DNA of 45,509 bases from a bacterium (GTDB lineage: Bacteria > Auribacterota > UBA6266), in the NCBI GenBank assembly GCA_028717725.1, contig JAQUNG010000003.1, positions 1 through 45,509 of the forward strand, read 5' to 3'. The position numbers and the translations under genes were made by a program. How positions within the stretch are numbered: position 1 is the first letter of the stretch; every line of letters begins with the position of its first letter. Positions 14,823 to 23,797 of this stretch are shown one piece after another. The notes beneath the pieces were generated by a model. It was not told the origin of the DNA and searched no databases. It was given only the letters and a program-made list of their open reading frames with translations.

Positions 14823-15832
14823 AAATACATGAACCTACAGCCCGGCGGAACGCCGCCCGTTATTTTTGAGACAGGGTTTATGTCATCCATTCTCATAAAA
14901 AAAAGTTCGCTTATGGAAGATTCCTTTTTGTATTTTACAATTTTTGCATCCGGAGCATCCGCAAGCTCTCTGACTTTGTTTATCGCGTCTTCTATATATC
15001 CTATGTCGTCTATCAGACCCAACCGCAACGCTTCATCGCTCGCCAATATTCTCGCATCCGCAACAGCTTCTATTTTCTCAACCGGCAAATTCCTCCCCTC
15101 CGCCACTACGGATATGAAGCGCCTGAACATAAAATCCACCATATTCTGTATAAGCTTCTTTTCCTCTTCCGTTATATTCCTCATGGGAGAAAAAATATCT
15201 TTCATCTCCCCGGATTTAAATATGATATCCTGCACTCCTACCTTATCGAGCAAGCCTTCTATATTAAAACTCTGCATCAGCACACCTATGCTGCCGGTAA
15301 TGGTAGTGGGATGGGCGATAATATAATCCGACGGGGCCGAAATGTAATAAGCACCCGATGTGGCCACATCTTCCATGCTGACCGCTATTATCTTGCCCGA
15401 ACTCCTGAAATCCTTCACTCTGTTGGCCAGGATGTCGCTTGCCGTAACGCCTCCGCCGGGACTGTCCACCTGCAGGATAACAGCGGCAACCTTTTCGTCG
15501 GACTTGGCTTTTTTCAGTTTTTCGCCGACCTCTTTCACCATATCCGGCCTTCCCCAAGAATCGCCGCCCGAATCCATAATCAACCCTTTGACCGGGATTA
15601 AAACTATTTTTTTATCCCCCTTGCCTTCAACATAAACCTCTTTGAACCTAACCTCTTCTTCGGAAGAATACTGCAAAGAGGCCTGCGCTTCCCTGAAAAT
15701 ATAAAGAATCCCCGCGCCGGCGACCCAGAAAGCGATAATCACCAGAACAAATAAAGTAAATACCGCCCAGAACCACGCCGGTATTTTATCTTTTCGGGAT
15801 TCCTGTTTGATTATTATATTCTCATCCGTCAT
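14804..15832 (-). CDS. sppA: Signal peptide peptidase SppA (short form)
   Basis: A membrane serine protease that degrades released signal peptides. One N-terminal membrane anchor (about 18-46) precedes the protease domain. That domain has VDSPGGGVTASD, the nucleophile Ser159 in VATSGAYYISA and the general base Lys211 in KSGEMKDIFSP. The 52-residue spacing of Ser and Lys is the same as in Bacillus SppA. TGSIGVLMQ is also diagnostic. It lies 24 bases after gspM, so it is transcribed with the T2SS genes, a sensible but unusual pairing. Confidence 0.94.
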   Translation of the reverse strand: MTDENIIIKQESRKDKIPAWFWAVFTLFVLVIIAFWVAGAGILYIFREAQASLQYSSEEEVRFKEVYVEGKGDKKIVLIPVKGLIMDSGGDSWGRPDMVKEVGEKLKKAKSDEKVAAVILQVDSPGGGVTASDILANRVKDFRSSGKIIAVSMEDVATSGAYYISAPSDYIIAHPTTITGSIGVLMQSFNIEGLLDKVGVQDIIFKSGEMKDIFSPMRNITEEEKKLIQNMVDFMFRRFISVVAEGRNLPVEKIEAVADARILASDEALRLGLIDDIGYIEDAINKVRELADAPDAKIVKYKKESSISELFFMRMDDINPVSKITGGVPPGCRFMYLWKVNL

Positions 15833-15856
15833 TTTGCCGCCTCCGTATTTTTGTTT

Positions 15857-16399
15857 TTAATCAAGCAGAAGGAGGGTAACAATTAAACTCCCTTTCAGCT
15901 CGTTCGAACCTTTATCCTTAAGCGCAAAATTAAAACTTTTTATCCTTATCATTTGGGGAAGCCTCTCTATCTGATAAACAAAATCGACAATATACGATAT
16001 TTCGGACTCTATCCTGATTTCCGCGGAATAAGCCTTTCCGTTTTTCACTTTTTCAACATTCCCCGGCTTGATATCCGAAAGAAACACATTGCTGCTGCTG
16101 GCTATATTCTCAATCTCGGAAAGGAACACGGCTATTTCTTCTTCCTCATTGCGGTTCTGTTTCACGAATTTTATCTTTTCCTCATATTCCCTTGTGATAG
16201 TGTTTTCCCTGAAAAGAATCTGATAGGCTTTATGCAGTTTTTTCTCGGCCGTTAAAATCCTCAGGTCAAAATCGCTCATTTTATCAGCCAGCGGGCCCAT
16301 AACATATGTTTTCGCCGCAAAAACAACGACCGTAAGCGCGGCAACCGCCCCTATTATTTTTTCCCTTTTTGATATTTTAGCCAGAATATTATGTTTCAT
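15857..16399 (-). CDS. GspM/PilO-like inner-membrane assembly protein
   Basis: A 180-residue bitopic protein. A short cytoplasmic start (KISKREK) precedes one membrane helix (about 15-34), a coiled coil (about 40-90) and a periplasmic ferredoxin-like domain ending in LIVTLLLLD. This layout matches GspM of the T2SS and PilO of type IV pili. It overlaps the GspL gene by ATGA, as expected for the interacting GspL-GspM pair. Sequence similarity in this family is low, so the call rests largely on layout and position. Confidence 0.78.
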   Translation of the reverse strand: MKHNILAKISKREKIIGAVAALTVVVFAAKTYVMGPLADKMSDFDLRILTAEKKLHKAYQILFRENTITREYEEKIKFVKQNRNEEEEIAVFLSEIENIASSSNVFLSDIKPGNVEKVKNGKAYSAEIRIESEISYIVDFVYQIERLPQMIRIKSFNFALKDKGSNELKGSLIVTLLLLD

Positions 16400-17865
16400 T
16401 TTTTCTCTTTCATATTATTTCCCAGCGGCATTTCCAAAGGGCACACTATTTCGAAATCCGTAAGTTCCTTGTCTTCCTCGCTTCTCTTTGTGGCGTATCT
16501 GGCTTTGACGTTTATAAAAAGTCCGGATTCTTCGAGACTACTCACGAATTTAAACACTTCTGATGTGTTTTTTGATGTTCCCCGCAGAATAAGCTGTGTT
16601 TTCCCGTCGTAAACAAGCGACGTCAGATGAATATCCGGCGAAATGAGCCCGTGGATTTCATGCATCAGGTTCAGGGAATAATCCCTTTCTTTCAGGCGGG
16701 TTTCTATTATCTCTATTTTCGCGGTCATATTTTCAAGTTTTTCCACTTTCTGCTTAATATCGCCGAATTTAGACTGAAGCTGGTTCAGATATCTCTCCCT
16801 GTTATATATCCTGCCGAGAAACAGCGTAGAACCGAGCAGGATAAGCAAAAAGATATACGTCCCTAAAAGAAAAAGGTTTTTTCCCCTTTCCTTGACTTCC
16901 CTCTCAAGCAGAAGTTCCTGCGGAATCAGATTTATATCATGCTCAGGGTAAGTGAGCGCCATACCAATAAGTTCCGGATAGGATACTTCTTTCGATAATT
17001 CATCGTCTCTGAATTCCCTGTTTTCGGGCACGTTTTTGAATTGAGGAATCAGATCCACCGCCATATTCAGGTCTTTTTTCAGGTCTTCGATACTGATTAT
17101 CTCGTTAACCCTGTCCGCTCCGGTAATGACCAGTTTCGGAACTTCCTTTTCCGGAAATTCATTCTGGAAAGCATACAGGCAATGATTAATTTGCTCCGCA
17201 AATCTTTTTCTCCATTCATCCTTGCTGTCCGAAAAATCCGCCATCCCAAAAGATATATTACGCGAAAATATTATGTGCTTCTCGTGAACTACTTCAAAAT
17301 CGCAGTTATCATAATCAATATCGGCGAGGACGAATGAATCGCCGCCTATTTTTCCCTGGCATGTGATTTCGGCCCATTTAAGCAGTCCTTCGGAGCTCAG
17401 CCCTATGTTATCGGTTTTCAGACCAGCGCCGTGTATTATGCCAAGAAACCTTTCGACAATATCTTTATGTATTATTACGAGCAGTACTTTGCTGTAACCC
17501 TCTTCGGAAATATTAAGCACTTCGTGGTCAAAAATAACTTCTTCGCGGGAAAATGGCGTCTGTTTTCCTATCTGGAGGTCCAGCATATTTCTTATTTCGC
17601 TCTCGTGAGTCGATGGAAGCTCAATGCTTTTCACCGTTGTCTGGGTATGAGGAACGCAGAGGCATAAATACCGAGGGTTGATATCCTCGGCTTTGGCGAT
17701 ATTTTTAAGCCTTTCAGAAATAAGGTCGTCGGACAAACCCGATATTTTTTCGACGACGACTTTACTGATTTTCTTTTCCTTGGAGAAAAGCTGAGCCTGG
17801 ATGATTTTAAGCCAGTCTTTCCCTATCTCAATAACCGATATTTTTTTATTTCTTTTCTTAAACAT
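16396..17865 (-). CDS. GspL-type protein: PilM-like actin-fold domain fused to PilN-like domain
   Basis: A 489-residue protein. The cytoplasmic actin-like half begins ISVIEIGKDWLKIIQ and continues with ELPSTHESEIRNMLDLQIGK and TDNIGLSSEGLLKW. A single membrane helix (about 333-353, LFLLGTYIFLLILLGSTLFL), a coiled coil and a periplasmic ferredoxin-like domain follow. This is PilM plus PilN in one chain, the arrangement of GspL, which couples the GspE ATPase to the membrane platform. ATG 17865 is chosen because GGAGAAACAGG precedes it; the frame extends 12 codons further. It lies 68 bases after gspK. Confidence 0.85.
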   Translation of the reverse strand: MFKKRNKKISVIEIGKDWLKIIQAQLFSKEKKISKVVVEKISGLSDDLISERLKNIAKAEDINPRYLCLCVPHTQTTVKSIELPSTHESEIRNMLDLQIGKQTPFSREEVIFDHEVLNISEEGYSKVLLVIIHKDIVERFLGIIHGAGLKTDNIGLSSEGLLKWAEITCQGKIGGDSFVLADIDYDNCDFEVVHEKHIIFSRNISFGMADFSDSKDEWRKRFAEQINHCLYAFQNEFPEKEVPKLVITGADRVNEIISIEDLKKDLNMAVDLIPQFKNVPENREFRDDELSKEVSYPELIGMALTYPEHDINLIPQELLLEREVKERGKNLFLLGTYIFLLILLGSTLFLGRIYNRERYLNQLQSKFGDIKQKVEKLENMTAKIEIIETRLKERDYSLNLMHEIHGLISPDIHLTSLVYDGKTQLILRGTSKNTSEVFKFVSSLEESGLFINVKARYATKRSEEDKELTDFEIVCPLEMPLGNNMKEKK

Positions 17866-17933
17866 CCTGTTTCTCCGCCCGCGCCCACACAAGCACCGCA
17901 CTATTATACAATTTTCGGATTCCGCTTTAAATT

Positions 17934-18944
17934 TTAATCTTCAACCCACCTCAATATAACGGGGTTTTCTCCCTTTTTTCTCTGCACAAAACACATCACT
18001 TTTTTTGCATAACGTTTATCTCCCCCTGATACAAACCCCGTCGAACTGATTTTAAACACGTCGGAATTAACGCCGAGCAAGCCGGCCGATGAGAGCGAAT
18101 TAACCGCTGTCGAATCGGCCCAGGACAAAAATCCGGTTTCTCTTATTTCACCCGGAGATAAAAAAACCATATCATCTTCAGTCCCCGCTATCCCGTCGCC
18201 GCCCTTCCTGTACTCATCTATACTGCCGGCAAATTCGGGGCTGAACCCCAGCGCCAGCATGGTTTTTTTCTTCATCGTATTGATATTTACTTTACCCGTC
18301 CCGTAAACGGTTATGACACCGGATATTTTTTTAAAAATATCCGGTGTCATTCCTTTGACCAACATCAGTTCCTCCTCGATCTCAAAATCCGAATTTTTGC
18401 AGCGGTAAGGCATATCAAGTTCGCTGTAATATGATTCTTCGGCTCCTCCATCCGAAATATGCGAATCCTTATCCCTCCAATCGACAATAGAATTCGCTAT
18501 CTCCAGCGCTTCTTCAGGGCTCACATCCGCCGTGTTAACAAGCATACTCACCAGGACTTCGGAAGGCGCTTTATTTATATTAATCTTGGCTGATTCATCT
18601 TCAACCCCGTACAACACCTGCTCCTCATCTCCTTCGCGGTCACCGCAAACGGTAAAAAACCCCGCGCCGAGCGGATACTCTTTGAAAATATCCTCATCGT
18701 TAAGGATAGGAACACTAAAAGATATAACCCCTTCGGACTCATCGGCCTCAATCATAAAAACCGCTTTTTCGATACCCGCTTTCGCGAGATAATAAGATAT
18801 AATCCTGTTTTTCGCGTATTTCGCAAACAGCAACCTGGAAAACGCCATATTGCCGGCTCCGACCGCAAGTATGGACAGGTAGCACAAGACCCATACCGTA
18901 AAAACAAGAATGCTTCCCCTGACGTTTTTTGTCATCCCGTTCAT
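17934..18944 (-). CDS. gspK: Minor pseudopilin GspK
   Basis: A 336-residue T2SS tip pseudopilin. The short leader MNGMTKNVRG is followed by a hydrophobic helix SILVFTVWVLCYLSILAVG with no Glu at position 5, as is normal for GspK. The large globular domain has helix-hairpin-helix-like segments (ININKAPSEVLVSML and NINTMKKKTMLALG) and acidic loops that could bind calcium. Its size and lack of Glu5 separate it from the other pseudopilins. It begins immediately after the gspJ stop. Confidence 0.88.
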   Translation of the reverse strand: MNGMTKNVRGSILVFTVWVLCYLSILAVGAGNMAFSRLLFAKYAKNRIISYYLAKAGIEKAVFMIEADESEGVISFSVPILNDEDIFKEYPLGAGFFTVCGDREGDEEQVLYGVEDESAKININKAPSEVLVSMLVNTADVSPEEALEIANSIVDWRDKDSHISDGGAEESYYSELDMPYRCKNSDFEIEEELMLVKGMTPDIFKKISGVITVYGTGKVNINTMKKKTMLALGFSPEFAGSIDEYRKGGDGIAGTEDDMVFLSPGEIRETGFLSWADSTAVNSLSSAGLLGVNSDVFKISSTGFVSGGDKRYAKKVMCFVQRKKGENPVILRWVED

Positions 18945-19616
18945 TTAAAATAATTTTTTCCGGCCGGATAAAGAAATAGGTATCAAAACCATTTTTTCAA
19001 AATCAAGCTTAATACCGTCTTTATCCAGCTCGATAAATATTTTTACCGCACGGGGGATTCCCGCGGAATCCCCCTCCGTCTCCCATGTGTCTTTCCATAC
19101 GTAACTTTCAGCATCATCGTCCATATAACAATACGTTAAAGAAAACTTATTTATATTGCAGATAAGAGCCTTTCCTCCGGTTTTTTTATCGTCCCCTTCC
19201 TCATTCACGGCTTCAGGGTATGTTTTTTCAATTTTCATTATCGAAGAACGGCTTTCGTCGAAACAGTAAGTTATAAGCCCAAACTCTCTGTCCAAACCTT
19301 TTGTGATCAGGCCGGAAAAACTTATGCTGTCCTGACTTCCTTCAAAAGGCAAAAGCGTTGTTTCAACGCAATTCCTTATATCAACTGTCATTTCCTGCAA
19401 TGAACCGAAAACGCTTTTTTCCAGAAACCGCATATCCTGGGCTTTCTTCCACGTTTTCACGCCGCTTGAAAAAACAGCGTATACGATAACGCTTAAAACG
19501 GAAATTATCGCCGCCGAAATAAGCACTTCGAGCAGTGTAAACCCCTTCGCGCGCTTCAAACAGGCGATTGTTTCATAATCCCGGTATTTCTTTTTTTTGC
19601 CTGAACAGGGTTTCAA
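18945..19616 (-). CDS. gspJ: Minor pseudopilin GspJ
   Basis: A 223-residue protein (as called from TTG 19616) with the prepilin peptidase site KG|FTLLEVLISAAIISVLSVI. GspJ normally joins GspI and GspK at the pseudopilus tip. The TTG at 19616 gives an unusually long 24-residue leader and overlaps gspI by 44 bases. A TTG at 19559 would give the leader MKRAKG, the usual length, but has no clear Shine-Dalgarno. The downstream domain is beta-rich (SVFGSLQEMTVDIRNCVETT). The call between GspJ and GspH rests on size and on the order G-I-J-K. Confidence 0.82.
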   Translation of the reverse strand: MKPCSGKKKKYRDYETIACLKRAKGFTLLEVLISAAIISVLSVIVYAVFSSGVKTWKKAQDMRFLEKSVFGSLQEMTVDIRNCVETTLLPFEGSQDSISFSGLITKGLDREFGLITYCFDESRSSIMKIEKTYPEAVNEEGDDKKTGGKALICNINKFSLTYCYMDDDAESYVWKDTWETEGDSAGIPRAVKIFIELDKDGIKLDFEKMVLIPISLSGRKKLF

Positions 19617-20013
19617 TTTTTATATCCCCTTTTCTTTTGCCCCCGCTCCACTTCAAATCCGAGAGCGCTTTAAAAAGTGTCACACCCGCATTTTCCGTTC
19701 CCGGCATATCAACAACCTCTGCCACAAATTCCCATGAGAAATCCAATCTCCCGGACATGAAATATTCTGAAGGTTTCAAAAGCACAAATTCGGGACTGTT
19801 TTCCGACTCGAGCTGAGAGTAAGCCATTCGGTCATCGGCCATAATACACGCCTTCAGGGTGTCTTCCGAAATTTTTACGGCGTTGAGGCTTGAGACAAAT
19901 CCCTGCAGAATCATTACAAGCCCGACAGAGACAATAGCGACGGCTATTATCACCTCTATAAGAGTAAAACCGCTGACTGTATCCTGAAAAGTTCTCTTCA
20001 AAATATTATTCAC
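19573..20013 (-). CDS. gspI: Minor pseudopilin GspI
   Basis: A 146-residue type IV pilin-like protein. The leader of about 15 residues is cut at SG|FTLIEVIIAVAIVSVGLVM. The small globular domain fits GspI. It lies between gspG and gspJ; GspH, usually found between G and I, is absent. Confidence 0.83.
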   Translation of the reverse strand: MNNILKRTFQDTVSGFTLIEVIIAVAIVSVGLVMILQGFVSSLNAVKISEDTLKACIMADDRMAYSQLESENSPEFVLLKPSEYFMSGRLDFSWEFVAEVVDMPGTENAGVTLFKALSDLKWSGGKRKGDIKIETLFRQKKEIPGL

Positions 20014-20031
20014 GGATTGAGAGTTAACCGT

Positions 20032-20484
20032 TTATTCTTCCCAGTTATTCACGTCGTCGCCGCTCTGGACTCCGTCAGGCCCGAAAGAAAAAAGGTCATA
20101 GTCTGTCGCATGGTTTGACGGGCATCTGTATTGATACTCTTTTCCCCACGGATCAAGAAATTTATTTTTCTTTGTATAGGGGCCTTTCCAGTTTTCCAAA
20201 CCCCCGGGCTGCTGAACAAGCGCTTTTAATCCTTCTTCGGTCGTGGGATATCTCCCGTTATCGATTTCGAACATATCCAGCGCGACGGGGATGTTCGCGA
20301 CTACGTCCGTTTTGGCCACAGCGATTTTAGCCTGTTCCGACCGGCCGGCCAGGCGGGGAAGTATCATGGCCGCCAGAGCCCCTATTATTATAACCACCAG
20401 CATCAATTCTATAAGGGTAAACCCCGACAGAAAATTTCTTCCCTCTAATCTTTTTAAACCCGAAATAGTTTTACAGCAACTCAT
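20032..20484 (-). CDS. gspG: Major pseudopilin GspG
   Basis: Main subunit of the T2SS pseudopilus, 150 residues. The processing site SG|FTLIELMLVVIIIGALAAM follows an unusually long 21-residue leader. The globular domain has the GspG hallmarks ALDMFEIDNGRYPTTEEGLKAL, DPWGKEYQYRCP and FSFGPDGVQSGDDVNNW. That last loop is the calcium site known from family structures. The gene lies 15 bases after gspF. Confidence 0.94.
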   Translation of the reverse strand: MSCCKTISGLKRLEGRNFLSGFTLIELMLVVIIIGALAAMILPRLAGRSEQAKIAVAKTDVVANIPVALDMFEIDNGRYPTTEEGLKALVQQPGGLENWKGPYTKKNKFLDPWGKEYQYRCPSNHATDYDLFSFGPDGVQSGDDVNNWEE

Positions 20485-20499
20485 ATTGACTCTCCTTAA

Positions 20500-21738
20500 T
20501 TAACCCGCCAGGTTCATCTGGAATACAGGCAACAACATGGCAAACACTATAAAACCAACCACAAGTCCCATTATTAAAATTATAACCGGCTCAAAGAGAG
20601 AGGTAATAACTTTAGTGATTTTATCGGCTTCCCTATCATAAAAATCGGCCACATCGGACAAAGCCGACTCGAGAGAACCCGTTTTTTCCCCGACGGCTAT
20701 CATATTAACCATAAAAGGGGGAAACAGGCCCGTTTTCTTTAAACTGTCTTTGAATGACGCTCCGTCCACAACGCCTTCCCGGATTCCGGCGATCTCCTTG
20801 CGGAAAACCTCGCTGTTAACGGTCGGCAAAGCTATATCTATCGACTGGGCAAGAGGTATCCCGTTCCCAAGCAGTGTCTGCAGTGTCCTGCAAAACCTTG
20901 AATAAACAGTCATCTTAAAGAATGTTCCCCACACAGGCAGTCTCAGCCTGAACCTGTCAATAGCCAGTTTCTTTTTCCTTATTATTCCCGTTTTGTCCAG
21001 CATAAAAATAATAACGCATAAGGCCGCGACAAACCACAAGCCGAATTTTTTAACCGGCAGGCTTAAGAATATAAGCATCTTTGTCAGGAACGGCAGAGAC
21101 TGCTCCATTTGCTGGAACAGGACAGCCATTTTCGGTATCACAAAACCCAGCAATATAAAAACCGTAATGATTCCGACCGCTACGATAAAAAGCGGATACG
21201 CAAGAGCCGAAACTATTTTTGATTTTATCTGTTCTTCCCTGTCGCGCAATTCGGCAAGCCTTAAAAGCGTTTTATCGAGAACCCCGCCTTTCTCGCCCGC
21301 ATCTATCATATTGACATACAGGGAGCTGAACACATGGGGATACCCGGAAAGCGACCCCGCAAGCGTGGCGCCGTTCTTAATCTTCCCCTGAATCGCCATA
21401 ATTATATTCCTTAAAAACGAATTCTCAGTCTGTTCACATAAAATTTCCAGAGATTCCGCCAACCGCACTTTAGCCTTCAGCAAAGCCGAAAGCTGTTCGG
21501 TAAACACCGTAATATCTTTTGCTTTTACTTTTCTCGAAAGTATTTTTGTTTCCAAAGGGTTTTCTTTTTTCTCCCCTTTTTTACGGTGCCCCGAAGAAAA
21601 ATGTTTCAATTCCATTACATTAACGGGGATCAGCCCATCCTGCCCCAATTTATCAACAACCTGTTCCCTGTTTCCGGCTTCCATGGTCCCTTCAACCACT
21701 TCATGAGGACCTTTCTTCGCTTTATAATAAAATTCCAT
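20500..21738 (-). CDS. gspF: T2SS inner-membrane platform protein GspF
   Basis: A 412-residue polytopic protein with two copies of the T2SS-F domain. The first includes FTEQLSALLKAKVRLAESLE, the second FCRTLQTLLGNGIPLAQSID. Three membrane segments are visible near residues 165-190, 215-240 and 380-405. It forms the membrane platform driven by GspE. ATG 21738 is chosen for the GGGGGA upstream; a GTG at 21762 would overlap the epsilon gene by 4 bases. It is separated from gspE by the ATPase epsilon gene. Confidence 0.93.
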   Translation of the reverse strand: MEFYYKAKKGPHEVVEGTMEAGNREQVVDKLGQDGLIPVNVMELKHFSSGHRKKGEKKENPLETKILSRKVKAKDITVFTEQLSALLKAKVRLAESLEILCEQTENSFLRNIIMAIQGKIKNGATLAGSLSGYPHVFSSLYVNMIDAGEKGGVLDKTLLRLAELRDREEQIKSKIVSALAYPLFIVAVGIITVFILLGFVIPKMAVLFQQMEQSLPFLTKMLIFLSLPVKKFGLWFVAALCVIIFMLDKTGIIRKKKLAIDRFRLRLPVWGTFFKMTVYSRFCRTLQTLLGNGIPLAQSIDIALPTVNSEVFRKEIAGIREGVVDGASFKDSLKKTGLFPPFMVNMIAVGEKTGSLESALSDVADFYDREADKITKVITSLFEPVIILIMGLVVGFIVFAMLLPVFQMNLAG

Positions 21739-21758
21739 CCGGATATTCCCCCGAAAAA

Positions 21759-21998
21759 TCACAACGGTTCAGCGATTATTTTGAGTCCGGCTCCGTCCAT
21801 AGCGGCTATACCGCCCATTATCTTAAAAGATTTACTGCCGTCAATCCTGATTGTTCCCCTGCCCAGGGCGGAAACTATAGGACGGTGAAAATCCATAATC
21901 GATATCTCGCCGCCTTCGGCCGGCAACACGACACAGGCAGCCTCATCCTGATATAACAGCGCCTCCGCCCCAACATCATATATGCTTACCCTAAACAT
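21759..21998 (-). CDS. atpC: F-type ATPase epsilon subunit, beta-sandwich domain only
   Basis: A 79-residue protein matching the N-terminal domain of AtpC: FRVSIYDVGAEALLYQDEA, VVLPAEGGEISIMDFH, PIVSALGRGTIRI and a final GGIAAM...LKIIAE. These align with the usual PGEDGE, GHAP, LKPG and GGFxxV...VTVLAE landmarks. The C-terminal helical hairpin that inhibits ATP hydrolysis in many bacteria is missing. The gene sits between gspE and gspF rather than directly after atpD. It has GGAG upstream and no frameshift, so the short form looks genuine. Without the neighbouring beta subunit gene it would be easy to miss. Confidence 0.8.
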   Translation of the reverse strand: MFRVSIYDVGAEALLYQDEAACVVLPAEGGEISIMDFHRPIVSALGRGTIRIDGSKSFKIMGGIAAMDGAGLKIIAEPL

Positions 21999-22013
21999 TC
22001 GGCAAAACTCCGG

Positions 22014-23747
22014 TTAATCCGCCGTTTGCGTAACTCTCATCACTTCTTCGGGTGTCGTAAGCCCTTCCAAAACTTTTTCCCAGCCGGAAACACGCAGGGT
22101 TTTCATACCCTGTTCGATAGCTTTATCCCTTATCCTGTCAGTGGAAGCTTTTTCGAGTATAAGCTCTTTTACCGCCCTGTTAATCAAAAGAATTTCGTAT
22201 ATAGCGCTTCTTTGTTTGTATCCCGTATGATTGCACGAATCACAACCACTGCCTTTATAAAATCTGACCTGTCCGGGAAACTCGATCAGATTCCCGGATT
22301 TTTGTTTCGCGTTAAAGTTCTCTATATCCCGGCATATCATTTTCCCGACATCATCAGTCACCGATAAATCTTCCTCTTTGCATTCCGGGCAAATGACGCG
22401 CACCAGCCTCTGCGCGATAAAACTTTCAACCGACGAAGTTATAAGAAACGGTTCTATCCCGATGTTTATAAGTCTCGTTATCCCTCCCGCGGCGTCATTG
22501 GTGTGCACCGTCGAAAAAATCAAATGCCCGGTTAAAGCTATCCTTATAGCCAGCTCGGCGGTTTCGTAATCCCTCACTTCTCCGACCATCATTATATCCG
22601 GGTCATGCCTCAGGACGCTTCTGAGCCCCTGCGCAAAAGAAAACCCTATTTCAGGCATTACCTGTATCTGCGTAACTCCCTCTATCTCGTATTCAATCGG
22701 GTCTTCAAGCGTAATTATTTTGTTTGCCGGGCTTTTAATCTTATTCAGGCAGGCATATAAAGTCGTGGTCTTCCCGCTGCCCGTCGGGCCCGTAACAAAT
22801 ATAATACCGTTGGGTTTTTTCACAAGTTCTTCCATTATTTTCAGCTCGCCGGGTTTCAATCCGAGTTTTTCAAGGCTGAAAAGCATTTTGGCGGGGAGCA
22901 CCCTTACAACAAGGCTCTCGCCGTGCCTCGTCGGTATAACGGAAATCCTCAAATCAAACTCATCTTTACCTATTTTTATCGAGGCTCTTCCGTCCTGCGG
23001 CAGTCTCCTTTCCACAATATCGAGTTTAGACATAATTTTTATCCTTGATATTATGGAATGGAAAAGCCTGCTCATCTCCACGGGAACATTGGCATTATAC
23101 AGCACCCCGTCTATCCTGTAACGCAAACCCAGCTTTCCGCGAAAAGGTTCTATATGGATATCGGTGGCCCTTGCTTTATGCGCGTCGAGGATGATCTGGT
23201 TGACCAGTTTGAGAACCGAAGCCTCCGCGGCCATTTTCTCGATATCCTCGACTTCTTCTCTGATTTCTACAACGTCCGGTTCCCGTTCCAAACGCTGTTT
23301 GGCCATAATGCTTTCTACGGTTTCCGCGCCGACACCGTAGTATTTTTTTATTGTCTTGACGGTTTCTCTTTCGGGAGCGAGAACTCCTTTTATTTCAACC
23401 CCGAGGAATAACTGCAGGTCATTCAGGGAATGCAGAGGGTCTGACGTAGCGACTGTCAGAGTGTTTCCTTCAAGCCTGAGGGGCATTATTTTATAATGCC
23501 ACGCGAATTTCGCGGGAACTTTTTTCACGGCCTCAGCGTCGATATCGGCCTTTTTTATGTCAACAATCGGGATCTCAAGCTGTTTTGAAAGCACGGGAAG
23601 AAGCTCTTCCTCTTTCAGATATCCCATTTTTATCAGCACCTTAGCAAGAGGTTCCGAGGTCTTCTGCTGTTCTTTCAGCGCGGAGTTAAGGTCATCCGCG
23701 GAAATGAGATTATCTTTTACGAGTATTTCCCCCAGTTTCATAACCAT
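22014..23747 (-). CDS. gspE: T2SS assembly ATPase GspE
   Basis: A 577-residue secretion ATPase. The N-terminal MshEN-like domain (1-150: LGEILVKDNLISADDLNSAL) is followed by the ATPase core. That core has GPTGSGKTTT (Walker A), ITLEDPIEYE (Asp box), DIMMVGEVRDYETAELA (Walker B) and STVHTNDAAGGITRL (His box). A zinc site with CPEC and CDSC follows. It powers pseudopilus assembly. PilB is similar, but the gene order with gspF, G, I, J, K, L, M supports GspE. It lies 50 bases after atpD and 15 bases before atpC, so it splits the ATPase genes. Confidence 0.93.
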   Translation of the reverse strand: MVMKLGEILVKDNLISADDLNSALKEQQKTSEPLAKVLIKMGYLKEEELLPVLSKQLEIPIVDIKKADIDAEAVKKVPAKFAWHYKIMPLRLEGNTLTVATSDPLHSLNDLQLFLGVEIKGVLAPERETVKTIKKYYGVGAETVESIMAKQRLEREPDVVEIREEVEDIEKMAAEASVLKLVNQIILDAHKARATDIHIEPFRGKLGLRYRIDGVLYNANVPVEMSRLFHSIISRIKIMSKLDIVERRLPQDGRASIKIGKDEFDLRISVIPTRHGESLVVRVLPAKMLFSLEKLGLKPGELKIMEELVKKPNGIIFVTGPTGSGKTTTLYACLNKIKSPANKIITLEDPIEYEIEGVTQIQVMPEIGFSFAQGLRSVLRHDPDIMMVGEVRDYETAELAIRIALTGHLIFSTVHTNDAAGGITRLINIGIEPFLITSSVESFIAQRLVRVICPECKEEDLSVTDDVGKMICRDIENFNAKQKSGNLIEFPGQVRFYKGSGCDSCNHTGYKQRSAIYEILLINRAVKELILEKASTDRIRDKAIEQGMKTLRVSGWEKVLEGLTTPEEVMRVTQTAD

Positions 23748-23797
23748 AATTCATATCTCCGTTTTAACGCTTCAAATGTCCCGGACATAAAAGGCTT

